The notes: generated by a model from the sequence alone, not told the origin. A stretch of 64,000 nt of DNA from Dryocola sp051297175 (GCF_051297175.1 NZ_JBINNY010000001.1:1302001-1366000), one strand, 5' to 3'. Counted from the first letter of the stretch, positions 52,883 through 61,038 are shown. Numbers and translations: made by a program.

Positions 52883-53839
52883 ATGATGCAGGATTTGCGT
52901 CTGATATTAATCATTGTTGGCGCGATCGCCATAATCGCCTTACTGGTACATGGCCTTTGGACCAGCCGTAAGGAGCGTTCTTCCGTTTTCCGCGATCGTC
53001 CGTTGAAGCGCATGAAGTCAAAGCGTGACGACTACGAAGCAGAAGACGACGCTGACGATGAGGAAGATGAAGGAGTGGGTGAAGTGCGCGTGCACAGGGT
53101 AACGCCTGCGCAGCAGCCAGCGACTCGCGAGCCGGAAGCGCCTCGTCAGCCGCAAGCACCTCAACATCAATACGAGCCGCCTTACGCTTCGGCCGAGCCG
53201 CGTCGTACCGCGCCGGCACAGCAGCCTGTGCCAGAAGCACCTCGCCAGGACGTTCCTGTGCAGCCGGTTTCTGCCCAGCCGCTGGAGCCTGTTCGCCAGC
53301 CTGCGCCAGTAAGACAGCCTGAGCCTGTTCCAGAAATGGTTCAACCGGTTCGTCAGCCAGAGCCGGAACCTGAGCCAGTCGTTGAAGAGCCAGCACCGGC
53401 TCCCGCTCCGCAGGCTTTGAAAGAAACGGTTATCGTGATGAACGTTTCCGCACATGCAGGCAGCATGATTAACGGCGACGTATTGCTCAACAGCATTCAG
53501 CAGGCGGGCTTTATTTTTGGCGAAATGAATATTTTCCATCGCCATCTCAGCCCGGACGGCAGCGGTCCCGTTTTGTTCAGCCTTGCAAACATGGTTAAGC
53601 CAGGTTCATTCGATCCGGAAACCATGACCAACTTTGCAACGCCGGGCATCACAATCTTTATGCAGGTGCCTTCCTACGGCGACCCGCATCAGAACTTCAA
53701 GCTGATGTTGCAATCCGCGCAGCACATTGCCGATGAAGTCGGTGGCGTGGTGCTGGACGACCAACGCCGCATGATGACGCCGCAAAAAATGCGCGAGTAT
53801 CAGGATCGGATCCGCGAGGTTGTCGAGGCCAACGCCTGA
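52883..53839 (+). CDS. zipA: Cell division protein ZipA
   Basis: Bitopic membrane protein that tethers FtsZ at the septum. The 318-residue product (E. coli 328) begins MMQDLRLILIIVGAIAIIALLVHG, a membrane span. A charged stretch (RMKSKRDDYEAEDDADDEEDEG) and a long linker rich in Pro and Gln follow (about residues 75-180). The FtsZ-binding domain is VIVMNVSAHAGSMINGDVLL to the end. The linker is shorter and has different repeats than in E. coli, which is normal for this gene. The frame extends to 52832 but has no conservation. It is divergent from cysZ. Confidence 0.95.
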   Translation: MMQDLRLILIIVGAIAIIALLVHGLWTSRKERSSVFRDRPLKRMKSKRDDYEAEDDADDEEDEGVGEVRVHRVTPAQQPATREPEAPRQPQAPQHQYEPPYASAEPRRTAPAQQPVPEAPRQDVPVQPVSAQPLEPVRQPAPVRQPEPVPEMVQPVRQPEPEPEPVVEEPAPAPAPQALKETVIVMNVSAHAGSMINGDVLLNSIQQAGFIFGEMNIFHRHLSPDGSGPVLFSLANMVKPGSFDPETMTNFATPGITIFMQVPSYGDPHQNFKLMLQSAQHIADEVGGVVLDDQRRMMTPQKMREYQDRIREVVEANA

Positions 53840-53866
53840 TAACCGCGCAGGACAGACTTCCCCCTA

Positions 53867-53891
53867 AACCCCCGCATGTCGGGGGTTTTTT
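53867..53891 (+). terminator. Terminator after zipA
   Basis: The stem AACCCCCG/CGGGGGTT with a CATGT loop is followed by TTTTTTC. It is 28 bp after zipA and 17 bp before ligA. Confidence 0.82.
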
Positions 53892-53907
53892 CTATTGATG
53901 GTGCGAT

Positions 53908-55926
53908 ATGGACTCAATTGAACAACAACTCACTCATCTGCGAACCACGCTTCGCCATCATGAATATCTGTATCATGTGCTTGATAACCCGGAAGTGCCG
54001 GACGCTGAATATGACCGGCTGATGCGTGAACTGCGCGATCTGGAAGCCGCTCATCCTGATCTCATCACGCCGGATTCACCGACGCAGCGCGTGGGGGCAG
54101 CTCCGCTGAGCGAATTTACCCAGGTGCGCCATGAAGTGCCGATGCTGTCGCTTGATAACGTCTTTGATGAGGCGAGCTACCTTGCTTTCAACAAGCGCGT
54201 GCAGGACAGGCTGAAAAGCACCGACGCCCTGACGTTTTGCTGTGAGCTTAAGCTCGACGGCCTTGCCGTCAGCCTGCTGTATGAAGACGGCGTGCTGGTT
54301 CGTGCGGCGACGCGCGGCGATGGCACCACGGGGGAAAACATTACCGCTAACGTGCGTACCATTCGTGCAATTCCTTTGAAGCTCCACGGTGAAAATATCC
54401 CACGCCGCGTAGAAGTACGTGGCGAAGTGTTTTTACCCCAGGCGGGCTTCGAAAAAATCAATGATGAAGCACGCCGTACAGGCGGCAAAATTTTTGCTAA
54501 CCCGCGTAACGCGGCAGCCGGATCCCTGCGCCAGCTCGATCCGCGCATCACGGCAAAGCGCCCTTTAACGTTCTTCTGCTACGGCGTTGGCCTGCTTGAG
54601 GGGGGCGAACTTCCCGCAAGCCATATGGCGCGCCTGCAGCAGTTTAAGGCCTGGGGTCTGCCGGTGAGCGACCGTATCAGGCTTTGCAGCACGCCTGAAG
54701 AAGTGCTGGCGTTTTACCATCAGGTTGAGGCTGACCGTCCGACGCTCGGCTTTGATATCGACGGCGTTGTCATCAAGGTTGATTCGCTCGCTTTGCAGGA
54801 AACGCTCGGGTTTGTTGCCCGCGCTCCGCGCTGGGCCGTGGCGTTTAAATTCCCTGCCCAGGAACAAATGACCTTTGTGCGCGACGTTGAATTCCAGGTT
54901 GGCCGCACCGGCGCGATTACGCCTGTAGCGCGTCTAGAACCGGTGCAGGTGGCTGGCGTGCTGGTCAGCAATGCGACTTTGCATAACGCCGATGAAATCG
55001 AACGCCTCGGCCTGCGCATTGGCGATCGCGTGGTTATTCGCCGCGCAGGCGACGTGATCCCGCAGGTCGTTGGCGTGGTGGAATCTGAACGCCCGGCCGA
55101 AACCAGAGAAATTGTTTTCCCGACCCATTGCCCGGTTTGCGGATCGGACGTTGAACGCGTTGAAGGTGAGGTAGTGACGCGCTGCACAGGCGGCCTGATT
55201 TGCGGCGCGCAGCGCAAAGAATCGCTGAAACACTTCGTCTCACGCCGCGCGCTGGACGTTGACGGTATGGGCGATAAAATTATCGATCAATTAGTTGAGA
55301 AAGAATATGTGCATACGCCAGCCGACCTTTTCCGTCTGACGGCGGGCAAGCTCACCGGCCTGGAGCGCATGGGGCCGAAGTCCGCGCAGAACGTTGTGGA
55401 CGCGCTGGAAAAATCGAAAACGACCACTTTTGCGCGCTTCCTCTATGCGCTGGGCATCCGTGAAGTCGGCGAAGCGACGGCGGCTGGGCTGGCAGCGTAC
55501 TTTGGTACGTTAGAAGCGCTGGCGGCGGCCTCCATTGAAGAACTGCAAAAAGTTCCCGACGTGGGCATCGTCGTGGCAACACACGTATTTAACTTCTTCG
55601 AAGAAGAGAGCAACCGTGACGTGATCCGCCAGCTTACTGAGGAGGTTGGCGTGAACTGGCCCGCGCCAGTGGTCATCAAAGCCGAAGAGATCGATAGCCC
55701 GTTCGCGGGTAAAACCGTGGTGCTGACCGGCTCGCTTAGCATCATGTCGCGTGACGATGCCAAAGCGCGTCTGGTTGCGCTGGGGGCGAAAGTTGCGGGG
55801 AGCGTATCGAAGAAAACCGATCTGGTCATCGCCGGGGAGGCGGCTGGCTCCAAGCTTGCCAAAGCTCAGGAGTTGGGGATTGACGTTATCGACGAAGCGG
55901 AAATGATTCGCCTGCTGGACGCCTGA
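53908..55926 (+). CDS. ligA: NAD-dependent DNA ligase LigA
   Basis: Seals nicks using NAD+ in replication and repair. The 672-residue product (E. coli 671) has the adenylation lysine Lys115 in CCELKLDGLAVS. Next come the domain Ia YDRLMRELR region, an OB fold and a zinc finger CPVCGSDVERVEG...CTGGLICGAQ. Helix-hairpin-helix repeats (RMGPKSAQNVVDALE) follow. The C-terminal BRCT domain starts near residue 590 (GKTVVLTGSLSIMSRDDAKA). The ATG at 53908 is behind a weak SD. ypeB begins one base after the stop. Confidence 0.97.
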   Translation: MDSIEQQLTHLRTTLRHHEYLYHVLDNPEVPDAEYDRLMRELRDLEAAHPDLITPDSPTQRVGAAPLSEFTQVRHEVPMLSLDNVFDEASYLAFNKRVQDRLKSTDALTFCCELKLDGLAVSLLYEDGVLVRAATRGDGTTGENITANVRTIRAIPLKLHGENIPRRVEVRGEVFLPQAGFEKINDEARRTGGKIFANPRNAAAGSLRQLDPRITAKRPLTFFCYGVGLLEGGELPASHMARLQQFKAWGLPVSDRIRLCSTPEEVLAFYHQVEADRPTLGFDIDGVVIKVDSLALQETLGFVARAPRWAVAFKFPAQEQMTFVRDVEFQVGRTGAITPVARLEPVQVAGVLVSNATLHNADEIERLGLRIGDRVVIRRAGDVIPQVVGVVESERPAETREIVFPTHCPVCGSDVERVEGEVVTRCTGGLICGAQRKESLKHFVSRRALDVDGMGDKIIDQLVEKEYVHTPADLFRLTAGKLTGLERMGPKSAQNVVDALEKSKTTTFARFLYALGIREVGEATAAGLAAYFGTLEALAAASIEELQKVPDVGIVVATHVFNFFEEESNRDVIRQLTEEVGVNWPAPVVIKAEEIDSPFAGKTVVLTGSLSIMSRDDAKARLVALGAKVAGSVSKKTDLVIAGEAAGSKLAKAQELGIDVIDEAEMIRLLDA

Positions 55927-55927
55927 T

Positions 55928-56143
55928 ATGGACAAAGAGCAGCTTATTGAGATCGCCAATACGGTGATGCCTTTTGGCAAATACAAAGGCCGCGTGCTGA
56001 TTGATGTGCCTGAAGAGTACTTTCTGTGGTTCGCCCGCAAGGACGAGTTTCCGCAGGGGCACTTGGGCGAGCTGATGAAATTAACGTTATTGATTAAAAC
56101 GGAAGGGCTGGAGGGGCTGGTGAAGCCCCTCAAAAGGCCTTAA
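55928..56143 (+). CDS. ypeB: DUF3820 family protein YpeB
   Basis: Small protein of 71 residues (E. coli YpeB 72) with the DUF3820 core MPFGKYKGRVLIDVPEEYFLWFARK. Many exonuclease-associated proteins have such a domain as a nucleic-acid-linked module, but the role of YpeB is unknown. It starts one base after ligA and is probably cotranscribed. It overlaps convergent yfeH by four bases. Confidence 0.88.
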   Translation: MDKEQLIEIANTVMPFGKYKGRVLIDVPEEYFLWFARKDEFPQGHLGELMKLTLLIKTEGLEGLVKPLKRP

Positions 56144-57135
56144 GCGCTAGCGGCGGCAGCTTTCTCGGCTGCCGCTTTTGCCGTCTGCTGCTGATAACGG
56201 CGCGCCATCACGGCGCAGATCATCAGCTGCAGCTGGTGGAAAATCATCAACGGCAGCACCATCATCCCCACGGTGGCGACCGGGAAAAGAATGTTTGCCA
56301 TAGGAATACCGTTGGCGAGGCTCTTTTTCGAGCCGCAGAACACAATGGTAATCTCGTCGGCTTTATTGAAGCCAAAACGCCTCGCCATAAAGATATTTAC
56401 CGCAATGACTATCCCCAGCAGCACCAGGCTCGCAACAACGATAAACAGCAGCGACCCCGCGCCAACTTTATGCCAGATCCCGTGCGTGACCGCCTCGCTA
56501 AAGGCGGAATATACCACCAGCAAAATCGACGTCTGGTCAGTTTTACCGATCCACTTTTTATGTTTAGCCACCCAGTTACCGATCCACGGGCGCGAAAGAT
56601 GGCCCGCCACGAAGGGCACCAGCAGCTGCAGCATAATACTGCCGACCTGCTGCAGGCTGCCGCTTGCGCCGTGAACGTGCATTACCATGCCGACTAAAAG
56701 CGGCGACAGAAAAATCCCCAGCAGGCTGGAAGCGGAGGCGGAACAAACCGCCGCCGCGACGTTGCCACCGGCAATAGAAGTAAAGGCAATGGCCGACTGC
56801 ACCGTGGCCGGCAAAATACACAGGTATAAAAATCCGGTATAGATTTCCGGGCTGACGTTAACCGGAGCCCACCAGGTAAACAACACGCCCAGCACGGGGA
56901 AAAGGACGAAGGTGCTGCACATCACCCATAGATGCAGCCGCCAGTGGCTGCTGCCTGACACAATTGCCTCACGTGAAAGCTTCGCGCCGTGCATGAAGAA
57001 AAGTAGCGCTATCGCCGCGGTGGTTAGTCCTTCAAAGAAACCAACAAAGCTGCCCTGCGCGGGGAAAAAAGAGGCCAGCAGAACGGTGCAAACCAGCGTC
57101 AGCGTGAACGGGTCGAGTACGCGAAGTATTTTCAT
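56140..57135 (-). CDS. yfeH: Bile acid:sodium symporter family protein YfeH
   Basis: Ten-helix membrane protein of the SBF/BASS family (331 residues; E. coli 332). Family marks are FFMHGAKLSREAI in the second helix region, LYLCILPATVQSAIAFTSIAGGN (the crossing helix with polar residues) and FCGSKKSLANGIPMANILF. The physiological substrate is not known. It is transcribed away from yfeR; the LysR-type gene is divergent with a 91-bp gap, a common sign of regulator and target. Evidence for that pairing here is position only. Confidence 0.9.
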   Translation of the reverse strand: MKILRVLDPFTLTLVCTVLLASFFPAQGSFVGFFEGLTTAAIALLFFMHGAKLSREAIVSGSSHWRLHLWVMCSTFVLFPVLGVLFTWWAPVNVSPEIYTGFLYLCILPATVQSAIAFTSIAGGNVAAAVCSASASSLLGIFLSPLLVGMVMHVHGASGSLQQVGSIMLQLLVPFVAGHLSRPWIGNWVAKHKKWIGKTDQTSILLVVYSAFSEAVTHGIWHKVGAGSLLFIVVASLVLLGIVIAVNIFMARRFGFNKADEITIVFCGSKKSLANGIPMANILFPVATVGMMVLPLMIFHQLQLMICAVMARRYQQQTAKAAAEKAAAASA

Positions 57136-57226
57136 CTCAATTCCTCAAACTGGAGTGAGGGCTATTGTGCTTCCAGTTATTTCAGAAATAAAATTGATTT
57201 ATTGAATACATTGATGAATTAAACAT

Positions 57227-58168
57227 ATGAATTATTCGCTGCGCCAGCTTCGCGTTTTTGTGGCCGTTGCCCTGGCGGGCAGCTTTAGCCGGGCAGGGGA
57301 GCGCATTGGCCTGAGCCAGTCCGCCGTCAGCCACAGCGTGAAAGAGCTGGAAAATGAGATTGGCGTCAGGCTGCTGGATCGCACGACCCGGGAAGTGGTG
57401 CTGACCGATGCGGGTCAACAGCTTGCGGGGCGGCTTGAACGACTGCTGGAAGAGTTGAATACCACGCTGCTTGATATCCGCAGTGTGGGTCATCAGCTCA
57501 GCGGTACGGTGCGCGTGGCGGCCAGCCAGACTATTTCGGCACATCTCATGCCGCAGTCTATTGCCGCAGCAGCGCTTGAGTTCCCGGCCATTCGTTTCGT
57601 GCTGCACGACCGCCCGCAGCAGTGGGTGCTGCAAAGCATCCGCCAGGGTGAAGTAGATTTTGGTATCGTTATCGACCCCATTCAGGCTAGCGATTTAGAC
57701 TGCGAGCCGGTGCTGTCCGAACCTTTCCTGCTGCTGTGCCGTAGCGACGACGCGCTGGCGAAAGAGAAAAGCATTTCGTGGCAGTCGCTGCAGGGCGCTA
57801 ATCTTGTGCTTCAGGACTATGCGTCCGGCAGCCGCCCTCTCATTGACGAGGCGTTAGCCAGGCAGGGGATTGCGGCAAATATTGTGCAGCAGATTGGCCA
57901 CCCCGCAACGCTATATCCAATGGTCGAGGCGGGAATTGGCATTAGCATACTGCCCGCGCTGGCGCTACCGCTGCCCAAAGGTCGGCCTTTGATTGTGAAA
58001 CGCCTTACGCCCGTGGTCGAGCGGCAGCTCATGCTGGTACGCCGTAAAAACCGTTCGCTTTCCCGAGCGGCTGAGGCCATCTGGGAGGTCATTCGCCAGC
58101 AGGCGCAGCAGCTCACCGCGGCCCGCCGGGGCAACCCTCTGTTCGATGATTCAGCCGGTGAAAGCTAG
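57227..58168 (+). CDS. yfeR: LysR-type transcriptional regulator YfeR
   Basis: A 313-residue LysR regulator (E. coli YfeR 308). The N-terminal winged helix-turn-helix is LRVFVAVALAGSFSRAGERI with GLSQSAVSHSVKELENEIGV. The remaining part is the two-lobed effector-binding domain (for example VRVAASQTISAHLMPQ and GHPATLYPMVEAGIGISILP). YfeR in Salmonella has been tied to control of the adjacent yfeH at low osmolarity. The effector is unknown. Its stop overlaps the FlxA-like gene by four bases in convergent orientation. Confidence 0.92.
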   Translation: MNYSLRQLRVFVAVALAGSFSRAGERIGLSQSAVSHSVKELENEIGVRLLDRTTREVVLTDAGQQLAGRLERLLEELNTTLLDIRSVGHQLSGTVRVAASQTISAHLMPQSIAAAALEFPAIRFVLHDRPQQWVLQSIRQGEVDFGIVIDPIQASDLDCEPVLSEPFLLLCRSDDALAKEKSISWQSLQGANLVLQDYASGSRPLIDEALARQGIAANIVQQIGHPATLYPMVEAGIGISILPALALPLPKGRPLIVKRLTPVVERQLMLVRRKNRSLSRAAEAIWEVIRQQAQQLTAARRGNPLFDDSAGES

Positions 58169-58524
58169 ATAAGGATATCGATCTGATGATCGTCAGAAGG
58201 ATAGTTCACGCCTTCTGCCTTAACCTGCTGTTTTTCCTGCTTCTGCTGCGCTTCTTCCGCCTGCTGACGCTGAAGCTGGGCCAGCTGTGCCTGCAGCATC
58301 TTAATCTGCGCTTGTATCAGCTCCTGCTGTTTTTTCTTTTCGTCCGCAGAGCCGCTGCCGTTGGCAACGTCTTTGAGCTGCTGGGTCAGCTTGGTAATTT
58401 TTTGCGTAATGCTGCTAATCTGCGAGGCGAGGCTATTGCCTGAACTGCTGGAGGTACTGGTACTGGTTGTGGTACTGGCCGATACGGCACCGCCCTGCAG
58501 CGAAGTGCTATTGATAGTGGTCAT
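58165..58524 (-). CDS. FlxA-like protein
   Basis: A 119-residue protein of the FlxA family. It has a Ser/Thr-rich N-terminus (about residues 13-35). A coiled-coil core follows with heptad-like SQISSITQKITKLTQQLKDV and QELIQAQIKMLQAQLAQLQR. The C-terminus is Gln/Glu/Lys-rich and ends in HQIDILI. E. coli flxA belongs to the flagellar sigma-28 regulon but is in the Qin prophage. This copy has its own sigma-28 type promoter. It stands where K-12 carries xapRBA-yfeN. Function unknown; a flagellar or secretion-linked role is only inferred. Confidence 0.82.
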   Translation of the reverse strand: MTTINSTSLQGGAVSASTTTSTSTSSSSGNSLASQISSITQKITKLTQQLKDVANGSGSADEKKKQQELIQAQIKMLQAQLAQLQRQQAEEAQQKQEKQQVKAEGVNYPSDDHQIDILI

Positions 58525-58554
58525 GATAACTCCTTGATGAGAATGACTAAGAGG

Positions 58555-58581
58555 TTATCGGCACGTGGTGGTGAAAGGTTA
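58555..58581 (-). promoter_or_regulatory. Sigma-28 (FliA) promoter of the FlxA-like gene
   Basis: On the minus strand TAACCTTT (58574-58581), 11 bases, then a perfect GCCGATAA (58555-58562). The FliA consensus is TAAAGTTT-N11-GCCGATAA, so 14 of 16 positions match with exact spacing, 31 bp from the start codon. Confidence 0.85.
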
Positions 58582-58637
58582 GGGCACAGGACGCGGTTTT
58601 GTTGGGAAGGTGAGAGTTTGTACTTCAGTGAACTTGC

Positions 58638-58728
58638 GGCGGATGGCACTTCGTTTATCCGCCCTACAAATTAATTGAAGCCGCAGATTAAATGGCGTTT
58701 TAGGTCGTACAGCAGCGCCAACCGACAT
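58638..58728. repeat. Two REP-type palindromes near lysV
   Basis: GGCGGATGGCACTTCG...TTTATCCGCCCTAC (58638-58667) and a degenerate TTTTAGGTCGTACAGCAGCG...CCAACCGACA (58698-58728). Confidence 0.6.
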
Positions 58729-58734
58729 TTTATT

Positions 58735-58949
58735 CACATAGCAAAAAGGCGCCTTTAGGGCGCCTTAATACATTGGTGGGTCATGCAGGATTATTCGGCC
58801 TTTGGCCTTACCCTTCGGGCCGTTGCTAAAGCAACGTTGTGTCGCTGCGCTCCACTCGAACCTGCAGCAGGTTCTCATCATGCCCGAATCGCACATAGCA
58901 AAAAGGCGCCTTTAGGGCGCCTTAATACATTGGTGGGTCGTGCAGGATT
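58735..58949 (-). repeat. rtT-like tandem repeat containing the 3' end of tRNA-Lys
   Basis: A 58-bp segment at 58735-58792 recurs at 58892-58949 (157-bp period) with one mismatch. Each copy holds the hairpin AAGGCGCC...GGCGCCTT and then the last 19 bases of tRNA-Lys. In the right copy these belong to the real tRNA-Lys; the left copy stops after exactly 19 bases. Between them lie small hairpins such as GGCCTTTGGCC and GTTGCTAAAGCAAC. This closely resembles the rtT repeats of E. coli tyrT, whose units also carry the last 19 bp of the tRNA gene. No integrase or gene is inside. Confidence 0.75.
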
Positions 58950-59006
58950 CGAACCTGCGACCAATTGATTAAAAGTCAACTGCTCTACCAACTGAGCTAA
59001 CGACCC
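58931..59006 (-). tRNA. lysV: tRNA-Lys (anticodon TTT)
   Basis: A 76-base cloverleaf with encoded CCA. Acceptor GGGTCGT/ACGACCC, D-loop AGCTCAGTTGGTAGAGC, anticodon loop CTTTTAA, T-arm GCAGGTTCGAATCCTGC. It is the last gene of the minus-strand operon Val-Val-Val-Lys, the same order as valU-valX-valY-lysV in E. coli. Confidence 0.97.
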
Positions 59007-59009
59007 GAA

Positions 59010-59085
59010 TGGTGGGTGATGACGGGCTCGAACCGCCGACCCCCTCCGTGTAAAGGAGGTGCTCTACCAACTGAGCTAATCACCC
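59010..59085 (-). tRNA. valY: tRNA-Val (anticodon TAC), third copy
   Basis: A 76-base cloverleaf with CCA. Acceptor GGGTGAT/ATCACCC, anticodon loop TTTACAC. The anticodon stem is fully Watson-Crick (CCTCC/GGAGG), unlike the two other Val copies, which have T instead of C at its first position. It is three bases from tRNA-Lys. Confidence 0.96.
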
Positions 59086-59118
59086 AAACTTCGGTACTGC
59101 TAATCATAAGAGGAGAGA

Positions 59119-59194
59119 TGGTGGGTGATGACGGGCTCGAACCGCCGACCCCCTCCGTGTAAAGGAGATGCTCTACCAACTGAGCTAATCACCC
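59119..59194 (-). tRNA. valX: tRNA-Val (anticodon TAC), second copy
   Basis: A 76-base cloverleaf, identical to the third copy except for T27, which would pair with G43 as a wobble pair. CCA is encoded. It is separated from its neighbours by 33 and 46 bases. Confidence 0.96.
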
Positions 59195-59240
59195 ATCTCT
59201 AAATCTCTTACTACACCGCGGAGCAACACTCACTAATGAA

Positions 59241-59316
59241 TGGTGGGTGATGACGGGCTCGAACCGCCGACCCCCTCCGTGTAAAGGAGATGCTCTACCA
59301 ACTGAGCTAATCACCC
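59241..59316 (-). tRNA. valU: tRNA-Val (anticodon TAC), first copy of the operon
   Basis: A 76-base cloverleaf, same sequence as the second copy including T27. It is the promoter-proximal gene of the operon; a strong promoter lies 18 bases upstream. Confidence 0.96.
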
Positions 59317-59333
59317 CCGCTGTGTGGAGTCGC

Positions 59334-59361
59334 ATTATAGGGAGAGTTGAAAATGAGTCAA
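59334..59361 (-). promoter_or_regulatory. Promoter of the Val/Lys tRNA operon
   Basis: On the minus strand TTGACT (59356-59361), a 16-base spacer, a perfect TATAAT (59334-59339) and the GC-containing discriminator GCGACTCC. This is typical for a stringently controlled stable-RNA promoter. Confidence 0.85.
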
Positions 59362-59481
59362 CGCCTTTTCTAAAGAAATTGTTCGTTCGTCTTAAAATTA
59401 GTCAATGCGATCGCTAATTATCCATTGGCGATTGATTTCTCACCAGAATATGCCGTTTAGCGGCAACTAAATGCATCAACA

Positions 59482-59509
59482 TTGAGGAATCAGCCCACAG
59501 TGGTAGAAT
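59482..59509 (+). promoter_or_regulatory. Likely gltX promoter
   Basis: TTGAGG (59482-59487), a 16-base spacer and TAGAAT (59504-59509), about 70 bp before the gltX ATG. The 260-bp gap between the tRNA operon and gltX holds both divergent promoters and no gene. Confidence 0.6.
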
Positions 59510-59576
59510 GTTGCCCACTATTTCTTCCCTGGCATTTGCCGGATCCCCGGTACTTTTGCGTAATTAAGGCCGTTCA

Positions 59577-60992
59577 ATGAAAATCAAAACTCGCTTCGCG
59601 CCAAGCCCAACAGGCTATCTGCACGTCGGTGGTGCTCGTACCGCTCTCTATTCCTGGCTTTTTGCTCGTCACCAAGGCGGCGAGTTCGTGTTGCGTATCG
59701 AAGATACCGACCTCGAACGTTCAACCCCGGAAGCTATAGAAGCCATCATGGACGGTATGAATTGGTTGAGCCTTGAGTGGGATGAAGGCCCGTACTACCA
59801 GACTAAACGTTTCGACCGCTACAACAGCGTAATCGACGAAATGCTGGAAGCGGGCACGGCGTACAGATGCTATTGCTCTAAAGAACGTCTTGATGCATTA
59901 CGTGAAGAGCAAATGGAAAAAGGCGAAAAGCCACGTTACGACGGTCGCTGCCGCCACGGTCACGAACATCACGCCGCTGATGAGCCATGCGTGGTGCGTT
60001 TTGCCAACCCGCAGGAAGGCTCCGTTATTTTTGACGACCAGATCCGTGGTCCAATCGAGTTCAGCAACCAGGAACTGGACGATCTGATCATCCGCCGCAC
60101 CGATGGTTCACCAACCTACAACTTCTGCGTTGTGGTCGATGACTGGGATATGGAAATCACCCACGTTATTCGTGGCGAAGACCATATCAATAACACGCCG
60201 CGCCAGATCAACATCCTGAAAGCGTTGAATGCGCCGGTGCCGCTTTATGCGCACGTTTCTATGATTAACGGCGACGACGGTAAAAAGCTGTCCAAACGCC
60301 ACGGCGCGGTGAGCGTTATGCAGTACCGTGATGATGGCTATCTGCCAGAAGCCTTGCTGAACTACCTGGTACGTCTGGGCTGGGCGCATGGCGATCAGGA
60401 GATCTTCACCCGTGAAGAGATGATCGAGCTGTTCTCTTTAAATTCCGTCAGCAAATCCGCCAGCGCGTTCAATACCGAAAAACTGCAATGGCTGAACCAC
60501 CACTACATTAATCATCTGCCGCCGGAATACGTTGCAACCCAGCTGCAATGGCATATCGAGCAGCAAAATATCGACACGCGTACCGGGCCTCAGCTGGCCG
60601 ATCTGGTGAAGCTGCTGGGCGAACGCTGCAAGACGCTCAAAGAAATGGCGGAAACCTGCCGCTACTTCTATGAAGACTTCAGTGAGTTTGATGCCGATGC
60701 CGCTAAAAAGCACCTGCGCCCGGTTGCCCGTCAGCCGCTGGAAGTGGTGCGCGACAAGCTTGAAGCGCTGAGCGACTGGACGGCAGAAAATGTACACAAT
60801 GCTATTCAGGCCACGGCCGATGAGCTAGAAGTCGGGATGGGTAAAGTGGGCATGCCGCTGCGCGTTGCGGTGACCGGTGCAGGTCAATCGCCAGCGCTTG
60901 ATGTTACCGTTCATGCTATTGGTAAACAGCGTTCCGTTGCACGCATCAACAAAGCATTAGGTTTTATTGCTGAGCGCGAAGCCCAGCAGTAA
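59577..60992 (+). CDS. gltX: Glutamyl-tRNA synthetase
   Basis: Class I synthetase that charges tRNA-Glu, 471 residues as in E. coli. The HIGH-type signature is in PSPTGYLHVGGARTALYSW and KMSKS-type in DDGKKLSKRHGAVSV. The zinc-binding cysteine/histidine region CYCSKERLDALREEQ...CRHGHEH lies near residues 98-127. The anticodon-binding helical domain forms the C-terminal third. It starts ATG 59577 behind TTAAGGCCG. The divergent tRNA operon is the same as in E. coli. Confidence 0.98.
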   Translation: MKIKTRFAPSPTGYLHVGGARTALYSWLFARHQGGEFVLRIEDTDLERSTPEAIEAIMDGMNWLSLEWDEGPYYQTKRFDRYNSVIDEMLEAGTAYRCYCSKERLDALREEQMEKGEKPRYDGRCRHGHEHHAADEPCVVRFANPQEGSVIFDDQIRGPIEFSNQELDDLIIRRTDGSPTYNFCVVVDDWDMEITHVIRGEDHINNTPRQINILKALNAPVPLYAHVSMINGDDGKKLSKRHGAVSVMQYRDDGYLPEALLNYLVRLGWAHGDQEIFTREEMIELFSLNSVSKSASAFNTEKLQWLNHHYINHLPPEYVATQLQWHIEQQNIDTRTGPQLADLVKLLGERCKTLKEMAETCRYFYEDFSEFDADAAKKHLRPVARQPLEVVRDKLEALSDWTAENVHNAIQATADELEVGMGKVGMPLRVAVTGAGQSPALDVTVHAIGKQRSVARINKALGFIAEREAQQ

Positions 60993-61005
60993 GTTTGAAG
61001 GCAAT

Positions 61006-61038
61006 AAAAAACCGGCGCATAGTCGCCGGTTTTTTTTA
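61006..61038. terminator. Bidirectional terminator between gltX and yfeC
   Basis: AAAAACCGGCG pairs with CGCCGGTTTTT around a short loop, with eight T residues on the plus side. It reaches into the stop codon of convergent yfeC. Confidence 0.88.

Noticed and set aside
58735..58949. attL/attR of an integrated element at lysV
   Set aside because: The direct repeats are only 157 bp apart, the interval has no gene or integrase, and the 19-base tRNA end fits an rtT-type repeat better. An excision scar remains a remote option.
58783..58968. 61-codon plus-strand frame over the lysV repeat
   Set aside because: It spans the repeat spacer and the antisense of the tRNA 3' end, and its sequence is explained by the tRNA-linked repeat.
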